Positions 8,024-16,123 are shown, counted from the first letter of the stretch. The stretch is 24,692 bases of DNA from Bacillota bacterium (GCA_023413555.1 JAEZPG010000107.1:1-24692); one strand, 5' to 3'. Numbers and translations: made by a program. Notes: generated by a model not told the origin, from the letters alone.

Positions 8024-8974
8024 TTATAAATTTGATTCAATAAAAGATATCACTTGATGTGGGTTCTCTATCTGAGGGAGTTCTTTATTATTAATTAGCA
8101 AAGTAGTTTCTATAGAAGGATTAATAGATTCATACTGATCTAATATCTCCATGGCATCATTACATTCACTTCCTTCAAGAATCCGGATATCATTTGTTAT
8201 AGATTGTAAAGCATGACTAATGTTAGTACAGGTATAATGACATTTTATACTAGAGTAGATAAATAGAGAATTAGAGCCACTAGTATGTGCTGCTTCGCTG
8301 TACGCCTTAATATAGCGTGAAACTGACATACTGTTAGACAAGTAAGCCTTATTAAACTTCTTAAGTAACTGATAACGTGAGTTGTTGATGTTATAAAGTA
8401 AAGTTCCTATTATAGGAAGGGTTAATAAGAATTTAATAATACGATGTTTTCTAGTAGGATATTTATTTACTGTCGTGATATCTCTAGGATTAATAAGGAT
8501 CAACTTTTTAAACAGAGAGGAATCTATATGGCATGCCATAATGCTAATGGAACAGGAATTTCTGGAACATACAATTGACGTACTTTCACCTATTACATCT
8601 CTAATAAAATCAGAAATCAGTTGTACATAAAGGTAGCTAGTATAGGTCATCTTTGGTTTATCAGAATTTCCACAACCAATCAAATCTATTGTGTAAACAG
8701 TATAGTTCTTAGATAGGCTATCTGAAACATCCTTCCATTCGTAGTATGAACTGGTATTGTTTAAATCATGTACTAATAGTATTACTGGGCCACTACCTTT
8801 TTTTGTATAAAACACTCTACCAAGTCTCCAATTATAGTAGTTACCATAGTCCGAAAACAGATGATTCTTAAATGTACTGATATAGAATATAAACGTATTA
8901 ATAAAATGAATAATCATTAAGGATAATGCAATAATACCTGCCACAAGTATAAATTTTTTACTAGATTTTTTCAA
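8024..8974 (-). CDS. Membrane-anchored alpha/beta hydrolase fold protein
   Basis: Predicted alpha/beta hydrolase tethered by an N-terminal TM segment (about residues 8-33 after MKKSSKK), with the hydrolase fold outside the membrane. Seen: GPVILLVHDLNN (oxyanion strand, HD instead of the usual HG), YTVYTIDLIGCGNSDKP (strand 4 and following loop), a nucleophile-elbow region IVCSRNSCSISIM near 134-145, KKLILINP (strand 6), and a terminal NPHQVISFI with the probable catalytic His306. The elbow lacks the G-x-S-x-G pattern; Ser140 is the likely nucleophile, with Arg where Gly is normal. The catalytic acid is not obvious. The start is TTG 8974, because AAAGGAG lies 9 nt upstream; the TTG at 8983 touches that site. 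It is divergent from the two-component pair. Substrate unknown; activity doubtful. Confidence 0.8.
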   Translation of the reverse strand: MKKSSKKFILVAGIIALSLMIIHFINTFIFYISTFKNHLFSDYGNYYNWRLGRVFYTKKGSGPVILLVHDLNNTSSYYEWKDVSDSLSKNYTVYTIDLIGCGNSDKPKMTYTSYLYVQLISDFIRDVIGESTSIVCSRNSCSISIMACHIDSSLFKKLILINPRDITTVNKYPTRKHRIIKFLLTLPIIGTLLYNINNSRYQLLKKFNKAYLSNSMSVSRYIKAYSEAAHTSGSNSLFIYSSIKCHYTCTNISHALQSITNDIRILEGSECNDAMEILDQYESINPSIETTLLINNKELPQIENPHQVISFIESNL

Positions 8975-9010
8975 TGAATACAACTCCTTTTGATCTGACG
9001 TGCTACCTAT

Positions 9011-9039
9011 ATTATATGTGATTCAATTCTTACTTACAA
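9011..9039 (-). promoter_or_regulatory. Sigma-A-type promoter of the alpha/beta hydrolase gene
   Basis: On the minus strand TTGTAA (9034-9039) is followed, after exactly 17 nt, by TATAAT (9011-9016). It lies about 36 nt upstream of the TTG start. The hexamers and spacing are seen directly; activity is inferred. Confidence 0.65.
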
Positions 9040-9145
9040 TTAGTAATTGTTATTATAATAAATAGTAGTATAATCTTTTAGAATTAAATAATACATATTT
9101 TATCATTATATTATAAATTGAGACTATATATTGAAGTGCGATTTA

Positions 9146-9154
9146 TGATATAAT
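9146..9154 (+). promoter_or_regulatory. Extended -10 promoter of the two-component operon
   Basis: TGATATAAT at 9146-9154 is an extended -10 element (TGnTATAAT), 33 nt before the kinase start. No good -35 is seen at the usual distance. The surrounding divergent intergenic region (8975-9187) is very AT-rich and could bind the response regulator, but no clear repeated operator was found. Confidence 0.5.
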
Positions 9155-9187
9155 TAGTATGTAATTAATATAAATAGGTGTATGAGA

Positions 9188-9919
9188 ATGAAAATAATTT
9201 GTAATAATGACGGACATGAAAATAGATATGAACCGTCATATAGAATACTCCAAGACTTAGAATTAGAGCGTAAAAGAATAGCAAGAGAGCTACATGACTC
9301 AACGATTCAGATGTTGACTATGTTAATTTATAAGGTCGAATTATGCGAGAATATAGTAGATAAGGACATAATTAGAACTAAAATGGAACTAGACATTATG
9401 AAAAGAGTGTTAAAAGATACTATTGATGATATTCGTAGTACAATTTATAATTTACATCCAATGTCTTTAGATGATTTGGGATTAATTGCCTCGATAGAAC
9501 GTTATTTAATAATTTTAAAAAGAGACAGTACTATTGATTTTACTTTAAACGTCACCGGAGTAGAAATAAAGTGTATCCCAGTTATTAATTCGTCATTATA
9601 CCGTATAGTTCAAGAATGTTGTAATAATATTATCAAGCATTCCAAAGGAACAAAAGCTTCTGTACATATTATTTTTTCGGATAATCATATTAAGATGAAT
9701 ATAAAGGATAATGGAGTTGGAATTAAAAAAAATCATAATATTTCTAATTATGATATGGATGTTTTGAGAAGTGAAGATTATAGAAATGGATATGGAATAC
9801 CTATGATGATAGAAAGAGTACATTTGCTAGGAGGAAATATCGAAATACATACTGGTATAGATGGAACAGATATTATGGTGTATATACCATTATTTTTCAA
9901 TAAGGAGGACAAAATTTAG
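9188..9919 (+). CDS. Soluble sensor histidine kinase, DesK/NarX (HisKA_3) type
   Basis: Cytosolic histidine kinase of the HPK7 class. The H-box RKRIARELHDSTIQML places the phospho-acceptor His at residue 36, with the HD pair typical of this class. The N-box QECCNNIIKHSKGTKASV, G1 DNGVGI and G2 GYGIPMMIERVHLLGGNIEI define the HATPase domain. There is no TM segment and no PAS, GAF or HAMP domain: only about 30 residues precede the H-box, so the signal is intracellular or comes through a partner protein. The start is ATG 9188, 7 nt after AGGTG; the ATG at 9182 is too close. The stop is directly followed by the response regulator ATG (TAGATG). The two genes surely form a pair. Confidence 0.92.
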   Translation: MKIICNNDGHENRYEPSYRILQDLELERKRIARELHDSTIQMLTMLIYKVELCENIVDKDIIRTKMELDIMKRVLKDTIDDIRSTIYNLHPMSLDDLGLIASIERYLIILKRDSTIDFTLNVTGVEIKCIPVINSSLYRIVQECCNNIIKHSKGTKASVHIIFSDNHIKMNIKDNGVGIKKNHNISNYDMDVLRSEDYRNGYGIPMMIERVHLLGGNIEIHTGIDGTDIMVYIPLFFNKEDKI

Positions 9920-10555
9920 ATGATTCGAATTATTATTGCAGATGATCATTGGATGGTGAGAGACGGAATAAAGCAACTTCTTGAGTTAGATGATAATATG
10001 ACTGTTGTTGCGGAAGCTAGTAATGGCGAAAGTTGTTTAAGTGTAGTAAGTAAAACGAATGCAGATGTTTTATTACTCGACATTAATATGCCAGACATTA
10101 GTGGGTTAAAGCTTATAGAAGAAATTCATAAACGAGATATTCGCATTAAGATTATTATTCTTACAATACATAATGAGGCAGAATATATGAATAAAGCAAT
10201 GAGGTTAGGTGCTGACGGATATGTTCTCAAAGACTCTGATAGTAGCATCCTAAAACAAGCAGTTATAAGAACACTACGAGGAGATCGTTATATTGATAAC
10301 ACTTTATGTTCATATTACTTTTCTGACAATAACTTGATTTATGAGACGATGCAAAACGATGATCTTACAAATAGAGAGATTGAAGTTTTGACTCTGATAA
10401 CACAAGGACTATATAATAAAGAAATAGGATACAAGCTGGGCATCAGTGAAAAAACTGTTAAGAATCATGCCTCAAATATATTTAGAAAAATAAATGTATC
10501 AGACAGAACTCAGGCTGCTATTTATGCTATTAAGAACAACTATGTTAGTATTTAG
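9920..10555 (+). CDS. NarL/FixJ-family response regulator
   Basis: A 211-residue response regulator and partner of the upstream kinase. The receiver domain (about 1-118) shows the acidic pocket ADD (D8, D9), phospho-acceptor D54 in LLLDINMPD, Thr82 in ILTIH and Lys104 in GYVLKD. A C-terminal LuxR-type helix-turn-helix (about 145-205) carries LTNREIEVLTLITQG, NKEIGYKLGISEKTVKNHASNIFRKINVSDRTQAAIYA. AAGGAGG (9902-9908), inside the end of the kinase gene, is its Shine-Dalgarno. The target promoters are unknown; the divergent hydrolase gene is the obvious local candidate, and this is inference. Confidence 0.95.
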   Translation: MIRIIIADDHWMVRDGIKQLLELDDNMTVVAEASNGESCLSVVSKTNADVLLLDINMPDISGLKLIEEIHKRDIRIKIIILTIHNEAEYMNKAMRLGADGYVLKDSDSSILKQAVIRTLRGDRYIDNTLCSYYFSDNNLIYETMQNDDLTNREIEVLTLITQGLYNKEIGYKLGISEKTVKNHASNIFRKINVSDRTQAAIYAIKNNYVSI

Positions 10556-10565
10556 AATTTAAAAT

Positions 10566-10581
10566 TGTTTCACGTGAAACA
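10566..10581. promoter_or_regulatory. parS site 1
   Basis: TGTTTCACGTGAAACA is a perfect match to the 16-bp parS consensus bound by ParB/Spo0J. It lies 11 nt downstream of the response regulator stop and upstream of parA, as expected near the replication origin. Confidence 0.96.
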
Positions 10582-10586
10582 TTATT

Positions 10587-10605
10587 ATAGTAGTAATTCT
10601 ACTAT
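10587..10605. repeat. Small inverted repeat between the two parS sites
   Basis: ATAGTAG (10587-10593) and CTACTAT (10599-10605) form a perfect 7-bp inverted repeat around a 5-nt spacer. It could be a weak terminator for the two-component operon, but a T-run is lacking. Confidence 0.45.
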
Positions 10606-10616
10606 TCCTTTGTATA

Positions 10617-10650
10617 AAAATAAAATGTTTCACGTGAAACATTTTATTTT
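10617..10650. promoter_or_regulatory. parS site 2 inside a 34-bp perfect palindrome
   Basis: The core at 10626-10641 is again TGTTTCACGTGAAACA, exactly 60 bp after the first site. The symmetry continues perfectly 9 bp on each side (AAAATAAAA on the left, TTTTATTTT on the right). In RNA the right flank also forms a U-rich tail, so this element could double as a terminator between the response regulator and parA. Confidence 0.94.
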
Positions 10651-10671
10651 ATGAATTGATCAAATCTACTA

Positions 10672-10700
10672 TAGTCAGGCAAATAAGTTAATGATATAAT
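10672..10700 (+). promoter_or_regulatory. Promoter of parAB with extended -10
   Basis: TGATATAAT at 10692-10700 gives an extended -10 (hexamer 10695-10700). A weak -35 (TAGTCA, 10672-10677) lies 17 nt upstream. It is about 50 nt before the parA ATG and just past the second parS, so ParB bound at parS could influence it. Confidence 0.6.
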
Positions 10701-10752
10701 ATAGAGGTATGTATTAGAAAGATTATAAACCAAAGGGAATATAGGTGATAGC

Positions 10753-11517
10753 ATGGGAAGAGTGATAGCAATAGCCAATCAAAAGGGCGGAGTTGGAAAA
10801 ACGACTACAGCTATTAATCTATCTGCAGCATTGGCAGAGGCAGGAAAAAAAGTATTAACTATTGATATTGATCCACAGGGAAATACATCTAGTGGATTAG
10901 GTATTGATAAAAACAGTTTGAAAAGCACAGTTTACGAATTGTTAATAGGTAATGCGACACTATATGAAAGTATCCAACGTAATGTATTGGACAACTTATC
11001 TGTATTGCCATCTAATGTTGAATTGGCAGGAGCAGAGATTGAATTGATCGGTATTGAGGAGAAGGAGTATATACTCAAAAAGTATGTAGATATTATTCGT
11101 GATGATTATGAGTATATAATAATTGATTGTCCACCATCATTGAATACTCTAACAGTAAATGCTATGACGACAGCTGACACAGTACTTGTTCCAATTCAAT
11201 GTGAATACTATGCTTTAGAGGGTCTCTCTCAATTAATACATACCATTAACTTGGTTAAAAAGAGACTGAACCCAAATTTGGAGATAGAAGGCGTAGTATT
11301 TACTATGTTTGATGCGAGAACAAATCTTTCCTTACAGGTTGTAGAAAATGTAAAAGAGAATTTGCATCAGAATATCTATAAAACAATAATACCAAGAAAC
11401 GTGCGATTAGCTGAAGCACCAAGTCATGGACTTCCTATAACTGCATATGACAGTAAATCTGCTGGAGCGGAAGGATATCGGTGCTTAGCCAAAGAAGTAA
11501 TTGAAAGAGGGAATTAG
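10753..11517 (+). CDS. parA: Chromosome partitioning ATPase ParA/Soj
   Basis: ParA-type P-loop ATPase that works with ParB on parS DNA in origin segregation and replication control. Seen: the deviant Walker A KGGVGKTT at residues 11-18, DIDPQGNTSSGLG, the Walker B-like strand IIIDCPPSLNTLTVNA, and PIQCEYYALEGLSQL, all typical of Soj. The 254-residue length is normal for the short chromosomal type without an N-terminal DNA-binding domain. AGGTGA at 10743-10748 supports the ATG. parB starts 3 nt after its stop. Confidence 0.97.
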   Translation: MGRVIAIANQKGGVGKTTTAINLSAALAEAGKKVLTIDIDPQGNTSSGLGIDKNSLKSTVYELLIGNATLYESIQRNVLDNLSVLPSNVELAGAEIELIGIEEKEYILKKYVDIIRDDYEYIIIDCPPSLNTLTVNAMTTADTVLVPIQCEYYALEGLSQLIHTINLVKKRLNPNLEIEGVVFTMFDARTNLSLQVVENVKENLHQNIYKTIIPRNVRLAEAPSHGLPITAYDSKSAGAEGYRCLAKEVIERGN

Positions 11518-11520
11518 TCA

Positions 11521-12435
11521 ATGGCAACTGTAAAAGGATTAGGTAAGGGGCTAGGAAAAGGTTTAGATTCAATGATTCCTGATATCATAAAGGAAAAAAA
11601 GGATCAAGTAGAAGCAGCAAAGGAAAGAAATCAAGAAACTTTGATCGCAATTAATCAAATTGAACCTAATAAGGGACAACCAAGAAAAGTATTTAATGAA
11701 GATGGACTAATTGATCTGGCAGAATCTATTAAACAGTTTGGAATTATTCAACCCCTTATTGTTCAAAAAAAAGGTGAGAATTATCAAATTATAGCTGGTG
11801 AGAGAAGATGGAGAGCAGCTAAAATAGCTGGGCTTAAAAAAATACCAGTTATTATAAAAGAGTATACACCACAGGAAGTAATGGAGATTGCTTTAATTGA
11901 AAATATTCAGAGGGAAGATCTGAATCCAATTGAAGAAGCTCTTGCTTATCAGAAGTTAATTGCAGAATTCAAGCTTAAACAAGATGAACTTGCAGAGAGA
12001 GTTTCAAAAAGCCGTGCAGCCATTGCAAACTCTATGCGATTACTTAAGCTAGGAGAAAAAGTTCAGCAAATGGTGATAGAAGATATGATTTCTAGTGGGC
12101 ATGCAAGAGCTCTCATTGCGGTAGAGGATATGGATCAGCAATATAATCTTGCAACTTATATTTTTGATCAAAAACTAAGTGTAAGAGAAACTGAGAAACT
12201 GGTTAAGAAAGTATTAGATGGAGCGACAAAAGAAAGTAAAAAAGATACAATTGTATTCTCCGAAGAGGAGATACTTGCTTATAATAAGATAGAAGAGCAT
12301 ATGTACAATATTATTGGTAGCAAGGTCTCTATACGAAAGAAGCAAAAAAATAAAGGTAAAATAGAGATTGAGTATCACTCTAGTGAAGAGTTGGAAAGAA
12401 TAATAGACTTATTTAATAAATTGCAAAATAACTAA
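11521..12435 (+). CDS. parB: Chromosome partitioning protein ParB/Spo0J
   Basis: ParB CTPase and parS-binding clamp. Seen: the N-terminal KGLGKGLGKGLDSMIP segment that contacts ParA, GERRWRAAKIAG at 93-104 (part of the CTP-binding motif), ENIQREDLNPIEEA at 127-140, a helix-turn-helix around KLKQDELAERVSKSRAAIANSMRLLKL, and a C-terminal dimerisation domain (GKIEIEYHSSEELERIIDLF). The length of 304 residues is normal. It is co-transcribed with parA, and two perfect parS sites lie about 0.9 kb upstream. Confidence 0.97.
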   Translation: MATVKGLGKGLGKGLDSMIPDIIKEKKDQVEAAKERNQETLIAINQIEPNKGQPRKVFNEDGLIDLAESIKQFGIIQPLIVQKKGENYQIIAGERRWRAAKIAGLKKIPVIIKEYTPQEVMEIALIENIQREDLNPIEEALAYQKLIAEFKLKQDELAERVSKSRAAIANSMRLLKLGEKVQQMVIEDMISSGHARALIAVEDMDQQYNLATYIFDQKLSVRETEKLVKKVLDGATKESKKDTIVFSEEEILAYNKIEEHMYNIIGSKVSIRKKQKNKGKIEIEYHSSEELERIIDLFNKLQNN

Positions 12436-12453
12436 GTAAAGGCAGGTATATAA

Positions 12454-12963
12454 ATGAGAGTATTTGATAATCTGGGAATTGACATGGGATATGTGCTTTT
12501 AGGTGCACTAGGAGTAATATTAATCTTATTAGTAATGACTATTATAATATCTGTTAAATTAAGTAAATTAAAAGTGAAATATAACGGATTCATGGAGGGC
12601 CAGGATGGTAAGAGCTTAGAAGATGCAGTAATGATAAAGTTTAAGGAAATCGATACCATTAAAGAGATTCTGAAGAAGCATCAGGCTCATTTTAATAACA
12701 CTGACGATGTAATTAAAACGACATACCAGAAAATTGGAATTGTAAAATATGATGCCTTTAAGGAAATGGGTGGAAGCCTTAGTTTTACTTTAGCCTTATT
12801 GAATCAGGAGAATAGCGGTTTTGTAATTAATTCTATGCATAGTAGTAGAGAAGGATGTTATACGTATATAAAAGAAATTATTCATGGTGAATCTTATGTT
12901 GTACTGGCTGAGGAAGAGCAGCAAGCATTAGATAAGGCAATAAAGAGTAATAATCTGGTATAG
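12454..12963 (+). CDS. DUF4446 family membrane protein
   Basis: A 169-residue protein with one N-terminal TM segment (about 12-33, rich in Leu, Ile and Val) followed by a cytosolic domain. The block IGIVKYDAFKEMGGSLSFTLALLNQENSGFVINSMHSREG-like (about 92-135) and AEEEQQALDKA at the end are typical of DUF4446 proteins, which often follow parB in Clostridia. The function is unknown. It starts 18 nt after parB with a modest AAAGGCAGG site, so it is probably co-transcribed and may be linked to chromosome or envelope processes. Confidence 0.85.
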   Translation: MRVFDNLGIDMGYVLLGALGVILILLVMTIIISVKLSKLKVKYNGFMEGQDGKSLEDAVMIKFKEIDTIKEILKKHQAHFNNTDDVIKTTYQKIGIVKYDAFKEMGGSLSFTLALLNQENSGFVINSMHSSREGCYTYIKEIIHGESYVVLAEEEQQALDKAIKSNNLV

Positions 12964-12990
12964 ATATAGAAAATAGATTATATGATGAAT

Positions 12991-13035
12991 AAAGAGACAG
13001 AAATATGACTAATAACCAGTCACATTTTGTCTCTT
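12991..13035 (+). terminator. Terminator of the parAB-DUF4446 operon
   Basis: A long hairpin pairs AAAGAGACAGAAATATGACT (12991-13010) with AGTCACATTTTGTCTCTTT, with one bulge and one mismatch around a 7-nt loop. The A/T ends make it potentially bidirectional. It closes the operon 28 nt after the DUF4446 stop. Confidence 0.75.
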
Positions 13036-13369
13036 TAATCATCTACAGAACTATCTCTGTGACAAAGATTAGTAGAGTGTAAGAGATGATGGTTGAGGTG
13101 AAAAGAGACTAGAAAATGACTATTCTAAGGAGAACCAAGATTAAAAGTTAATCTATTATAAGAAATATTACAATAAATAAATATTTAACAAACAACTATA
13201 GAAATTCTAAGTATAAACTACATATTTTTAGTAATTTTGTATAAGTTCTAATGAAATTGTATTTAGAAATAAACAATTTGTTACATATATAGAGAGAGAC
13301 ATAAGCCAATTAAATAGAAAAGCACCAAATTTGCCTTAAAATCATGGGAAAAATAGCGAAAATTAAGAA
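13036..13369. other. Non-coding AT-rich stretch upstream of adhE
   Basis: About 330 nt without a supported gene or RNA. It is AT-rich and holds only a half-match to a Rex site near 13174-13191 (TTAACAA half is good, the other half is poor). It may contain upstream regulatory DNA for adhE. Confidence 0.5.
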
Positions 13370-13398
13370 TTGACAAATTGTATATACACGCATACAAT
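13370..13398 (+). promoter_or_regulatory. Sigma-A promoter of adhE
   Basis: TTGACA (13370-13375) and TACAAT (13393-13398) are separated by exactly 17 nt, a near-consensus promoter. The predicted transcription start near 13405 gives a leader of about 75 nt before the adhE ATG. Confidence 0.85.
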
Positions 13399-13428
13399 AA
13401 CATTAGTTAAAAATAATAAGACACATGA

Positions 13429-13446
13429 TTGTTAAAATATTAACAG
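13429..13446. promoter_or_regulatory. Rex-type operator of adhE
   Basis: TTGTTAAAATATTAACAG matches the Rex consensus TTGTTAAnnnnTTAACAA except for the last base. Rex is the NADH/NAD+-sensing repressor of fermentation genes in Gram-positive bacteria. The site lies about 25-40 nt downstream of the predicted start, consistent with blocking elongation or open-complex formation when NADH is low. The rex gene itself is not in the window. Confidence 0.85.
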
Positions 13447-13482
13447 TGACAATAACGAGATATGTAATAGGAGGATATGGGT

Positions 13483-16095
13483 ATGGCAAAGAAAGAGCAA
13501 GCATTACAAATTGTAGATAATGTAGAAACCTTAATGGCCAAAATAAAAGAGGTTAAGGAAGCTCAACAATTATTTTCTACCTATACACAGGAAAAAGTTG
13601 ATGAAATATTTAAGGCAGCAGCACTTGCAGCAAATAAGCAGAGAATTCCTCTTGCTAAAATGGCAGTTGAGGAAACTGGTATGGGAATTGTTGAAGATAA
13701 AGTAATAAAAAACCACTATGCATCTGAGTATATTTATAATGCATATAAGGATACAAAAACCTGTGGAGTAATTGAAAGAAATGATTCTTATGGATTTACA
13801 AGGATTGCAGAACCTATTGGTTTAGTAGCAGCAGTTATTCCAACGACAAATCCTACAGCAACAGCTATATTTAAAATCTTAATTTCTTTAAAGACTAGAA
13901 ATGGAATCATTATTAGTCCTCATCCAAGAGCAAAAAAATCAACAATTGCAGCTGCAAAGGTTGTACTTGATGCAGCGGTAGAAGCAGGAGCGCCTAAGGG
14001 AATTGTTGGTTGGATTGACATACCTAGCCTAGAAATGACCAATGAGATTATGAAGAATGCAGATATTATCCTTGCAACAGGTGGTCCAGGTATGGTTAAG
14101 TCAGCATACTCCTCTGGAAAGCCAGCATTAGGTGTAGGTGCTGGGAATACTCCAGCCATTATTGATGAATCTGCAGATGTGTTGTTGGCGGTTAGCTCTA
14201 TTATACATTCTAAAACATTTGACAATGGTATGATTTGTTCTTCTGAGCAATCTGTAATTGTTAGTGATAAGATATATGACCAAGTTAAGAAAGAGTTTAT
14301 AGTGAGAGGCTGTCATGTATGTTCTCCTGAAGAAACAGAGAAGTTAAGAAAGACAATTTTGATCAATGGGGCTTTAAATGCGAAAATTGTTGGCCAAAGC
14401 GCTTACAATATTGCAGCTCTAGCTGGTTTTGAAGTACCTGAAACTGCAAAGATTCTAATAGGTGAAGTAGAAAGTGTAGAATTGGATGAAGAATTTGCGC
14501 ATGAAAAGCTTTCTCCAGTACTAGCTATGTATAAAGCAAAGTCCTTTGATGACGCAATAGCAAAAGCAGAACGTCTCGTAGCAGACGGTGGTTATGGACA
14601 CACTTCTTCTCTGTATATTAACGTAGGAACAGGTCAAGAAAAGGTAGAAAAATTTAGAGAAGCTATGAAGACCTGTAGAATTCTTATTAATACTCCATCC
14701 GCCCAAGGTGGTATAGGTGACCTTTACAATTTTAGATTAGCTCCATCTCTTACATTAGGTTGTGGTTTTTGGGGTGGTAACTCAGTATCAGAAAATGTTG
14801 GAGTAAAACATTTAATTAATATAAAGACAGTCGCTGAGAGGAGAGAGAATATGCTTTGGTTTAGAGCTCCTGAAAAGGTATATTTTAAAAAAGGCTGTTT
14901 ACCTGTAGCACTTGCTGAATTAAAGAATGTATTGAATAAAAAGAAAGTGTTTATTGTAACAGATAGCTTCCTATATAAGAATGGTTACACTAAGGTGGTA
15001 ACAGATGAATTGGATAGTATGGGAATTCAGCATACTACATTTTATGATGTAGCTCCAGATCCAACATTAGCATGTGCAGTGGAAGGAACTAAGGCTATGA
15101 ACAGCTTTGAACCAGATTGTATTATCGCAATCGGTGGTGGTTCTGCTATGGATGCAGCAAAGATTATGTGGGTGATGTATGAGCACCCAGAAGTAGACTT
15201 TATGGATATGGCTATGCGATTTATGGATATAAGAAAGCGTGTTTACAGTTTCCCTAAGATGGGTGAGAAAGCATACTTCATTGCGGTACCAACTTCATCA
15301 GGTACAGGTTCTGAAGTAACACCATTTGCCGTTATTACAGATGAGAAGAGTGGAACCAAATATCCATTAGCAGATTATGAATTACTTCCTAAGATGGCAA
15401 TTGTTGATGCTGACTTGATGATGCACCAACCTAAGGGTCTGACAAGCGCGTCCGGTATCGATGCATTAACTCACGCTCTTGAAGCATATGCGTCTATTAT
15501 GGCTACTGACTATACGGATGGCCTTGCTTTAAAAGCTATGAAGAACATCTTTAAGTATCTACCAAGTGCTTATGAAAATGGAGCTGCAGATCCAATTGCT
15601 AGAGAAAAAATGGCTGATGCATCTACATTAGCAGGAATGGCCTTTGCTAATGCATTCTTAGGAGTATGTCATTCTATGGCGCATAAATTAGGATCATTCC
15701 ATCACCTTCCTCATGGTATAGCTAATGCAATCTTAATTACAGAAGTAATGAGATTTAACGCTGTTGAAGTTCCTACAAAAATGGGAACCTTCTCTCAGTA
15801 TCAATATCCACATTGCTTGGAAAGATATGCAGAATGTGCAGATTTCTTAGGAATTAAGGGTAAGGAGGATAAGGAGAAATTAGAAAACCTTATTAAGGAA
15901 ATAGAGACTCTTAAAGAACGTGTTGGAATTAAGAAGAACATTAAAGAATATGGTGTTGATGAGAAGTATTTCTTAGATACATTAGATGATATGGTAGAGC
16001 AGGCATTTGATGATCAGTGTACTGGAGCCAATCCAAGATATCCTTTAATGAAGGAAATCAAAGAGATATACCTAAAAGCTTACTATGGTAAGTAA
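13483..16095 (+). CDS. adhE: Bifunctional acetaldehyde-CoA/alcohol dehydrogenase AdhE
   Basis: Fermentative enzyme that reduces acetyl-CoA to acetaldehyde and then to ethanol with two NADH. It forms spirosomes in related species. The N-terminal ALDH-type half shows the IPTTNPTATAIFK block and the catalytic Cys in GMICSSEQS. The C-terminal Fe-dependent ADH half shows GGGSAMDAAKIM, PTSSGTGSEVTPFAVI and the metal-binding GVCHSMAHKLGSFHHLPHG. About 870 residues is the normal full length. The start is ATG 13483, because AGGAGG (13469-13474) is 8 nt away; the in-frame ATG at 13477 is only 2 nt from it. It is transcribed alone between its own promoter with a Rex operator and a strong terminator, so it is likely redox controlled. 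Confidence 0.98.
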   Translation: MAKKEQALQIVDNVETLMAKIKEVKEAQQLFSTYTQEKVDEIFKAAALAANKQRIPLAKMAVEETGMGIVEDKVIKNHYASEYIYNAYKDTKTCGVIERNDSYGFTRIAEPIGLVAAVIPTTNPTATAIFKILISLKTRNGIIISPHPRAKKSTIAAAKVVLDAAVEAGAPKGIVGWIDIPSLEMTNEIMKNADIILATGGPGMVKSAYSSGKPALGVGAGNTPAIIDESADVLLAVSSIIHSKTFDNGMICSSEQSVIVSDKIYDQVKKEFIVRGCHVCSPEETEKLRKTILINGALNAKIVGQSAYNIAALAGFEVPETAKILIGEVESVELDEEFAHEKLSPVLAMYKAKSFDDAIAKAERLVADGGYGHTSSLYINVGTGQEKVEKFREAMKTCRILINTPSAQGGIGDLYNFRLAPSLTLGCGFWGGNSVSENVGVKHLINIKTVAERRENMLWFRAPEKVYFKKGCLPVALAELKNVLNKKKVFIVTDSFLYKNGYTKVVTDELDSMGIQHTTFYDVAPDPTLACAVEGTKAMNSFEPDCIIAIGGGSAMDAAKIMWVMYEHPEVDFMDMAMRFMDIRKRVYSFPKMGEKAYFIAVPTSSGTGSEVTPFAVITDEKSGTKYPLADYELLPKMAIVDADLMMHQPKGLTSASGIDALTHALEAYASIMATDYTDGLALKAMKNIFKYLPSAYENGAADPIAREKMADASTLAGMAFANAFLGVCHSMAHKLGSFHHLPHGIANAILITEVMRFNAVEVPTKMGTFSQYQYPHCLERYAECADFLGIKGKEDKEKLENLIKEIETLKERVGIKKNIKEYGVDEKYFLDTLDDMVEQAFDDQCTGANPRYPLMKEIKEIYLKAYYGK

Positions 16096-16123
16096 ATGCA
16101 CGTGAGTAATTACTAATATAAGG

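Noticed and set aside
13174..13191. Possible second Rex site upstream of adhE
   Set aside because: Only one half (TTAACAA) fits; the other half matches about 4 of 7 positions, which is common by chance in AT-rich DNA.
13920..14316. Minus-strand reading frames inside adhE
   Set aside because: They lie antisense to a certain adhE gene with all family motifs, have no ribosome site and no recognisable protein features.
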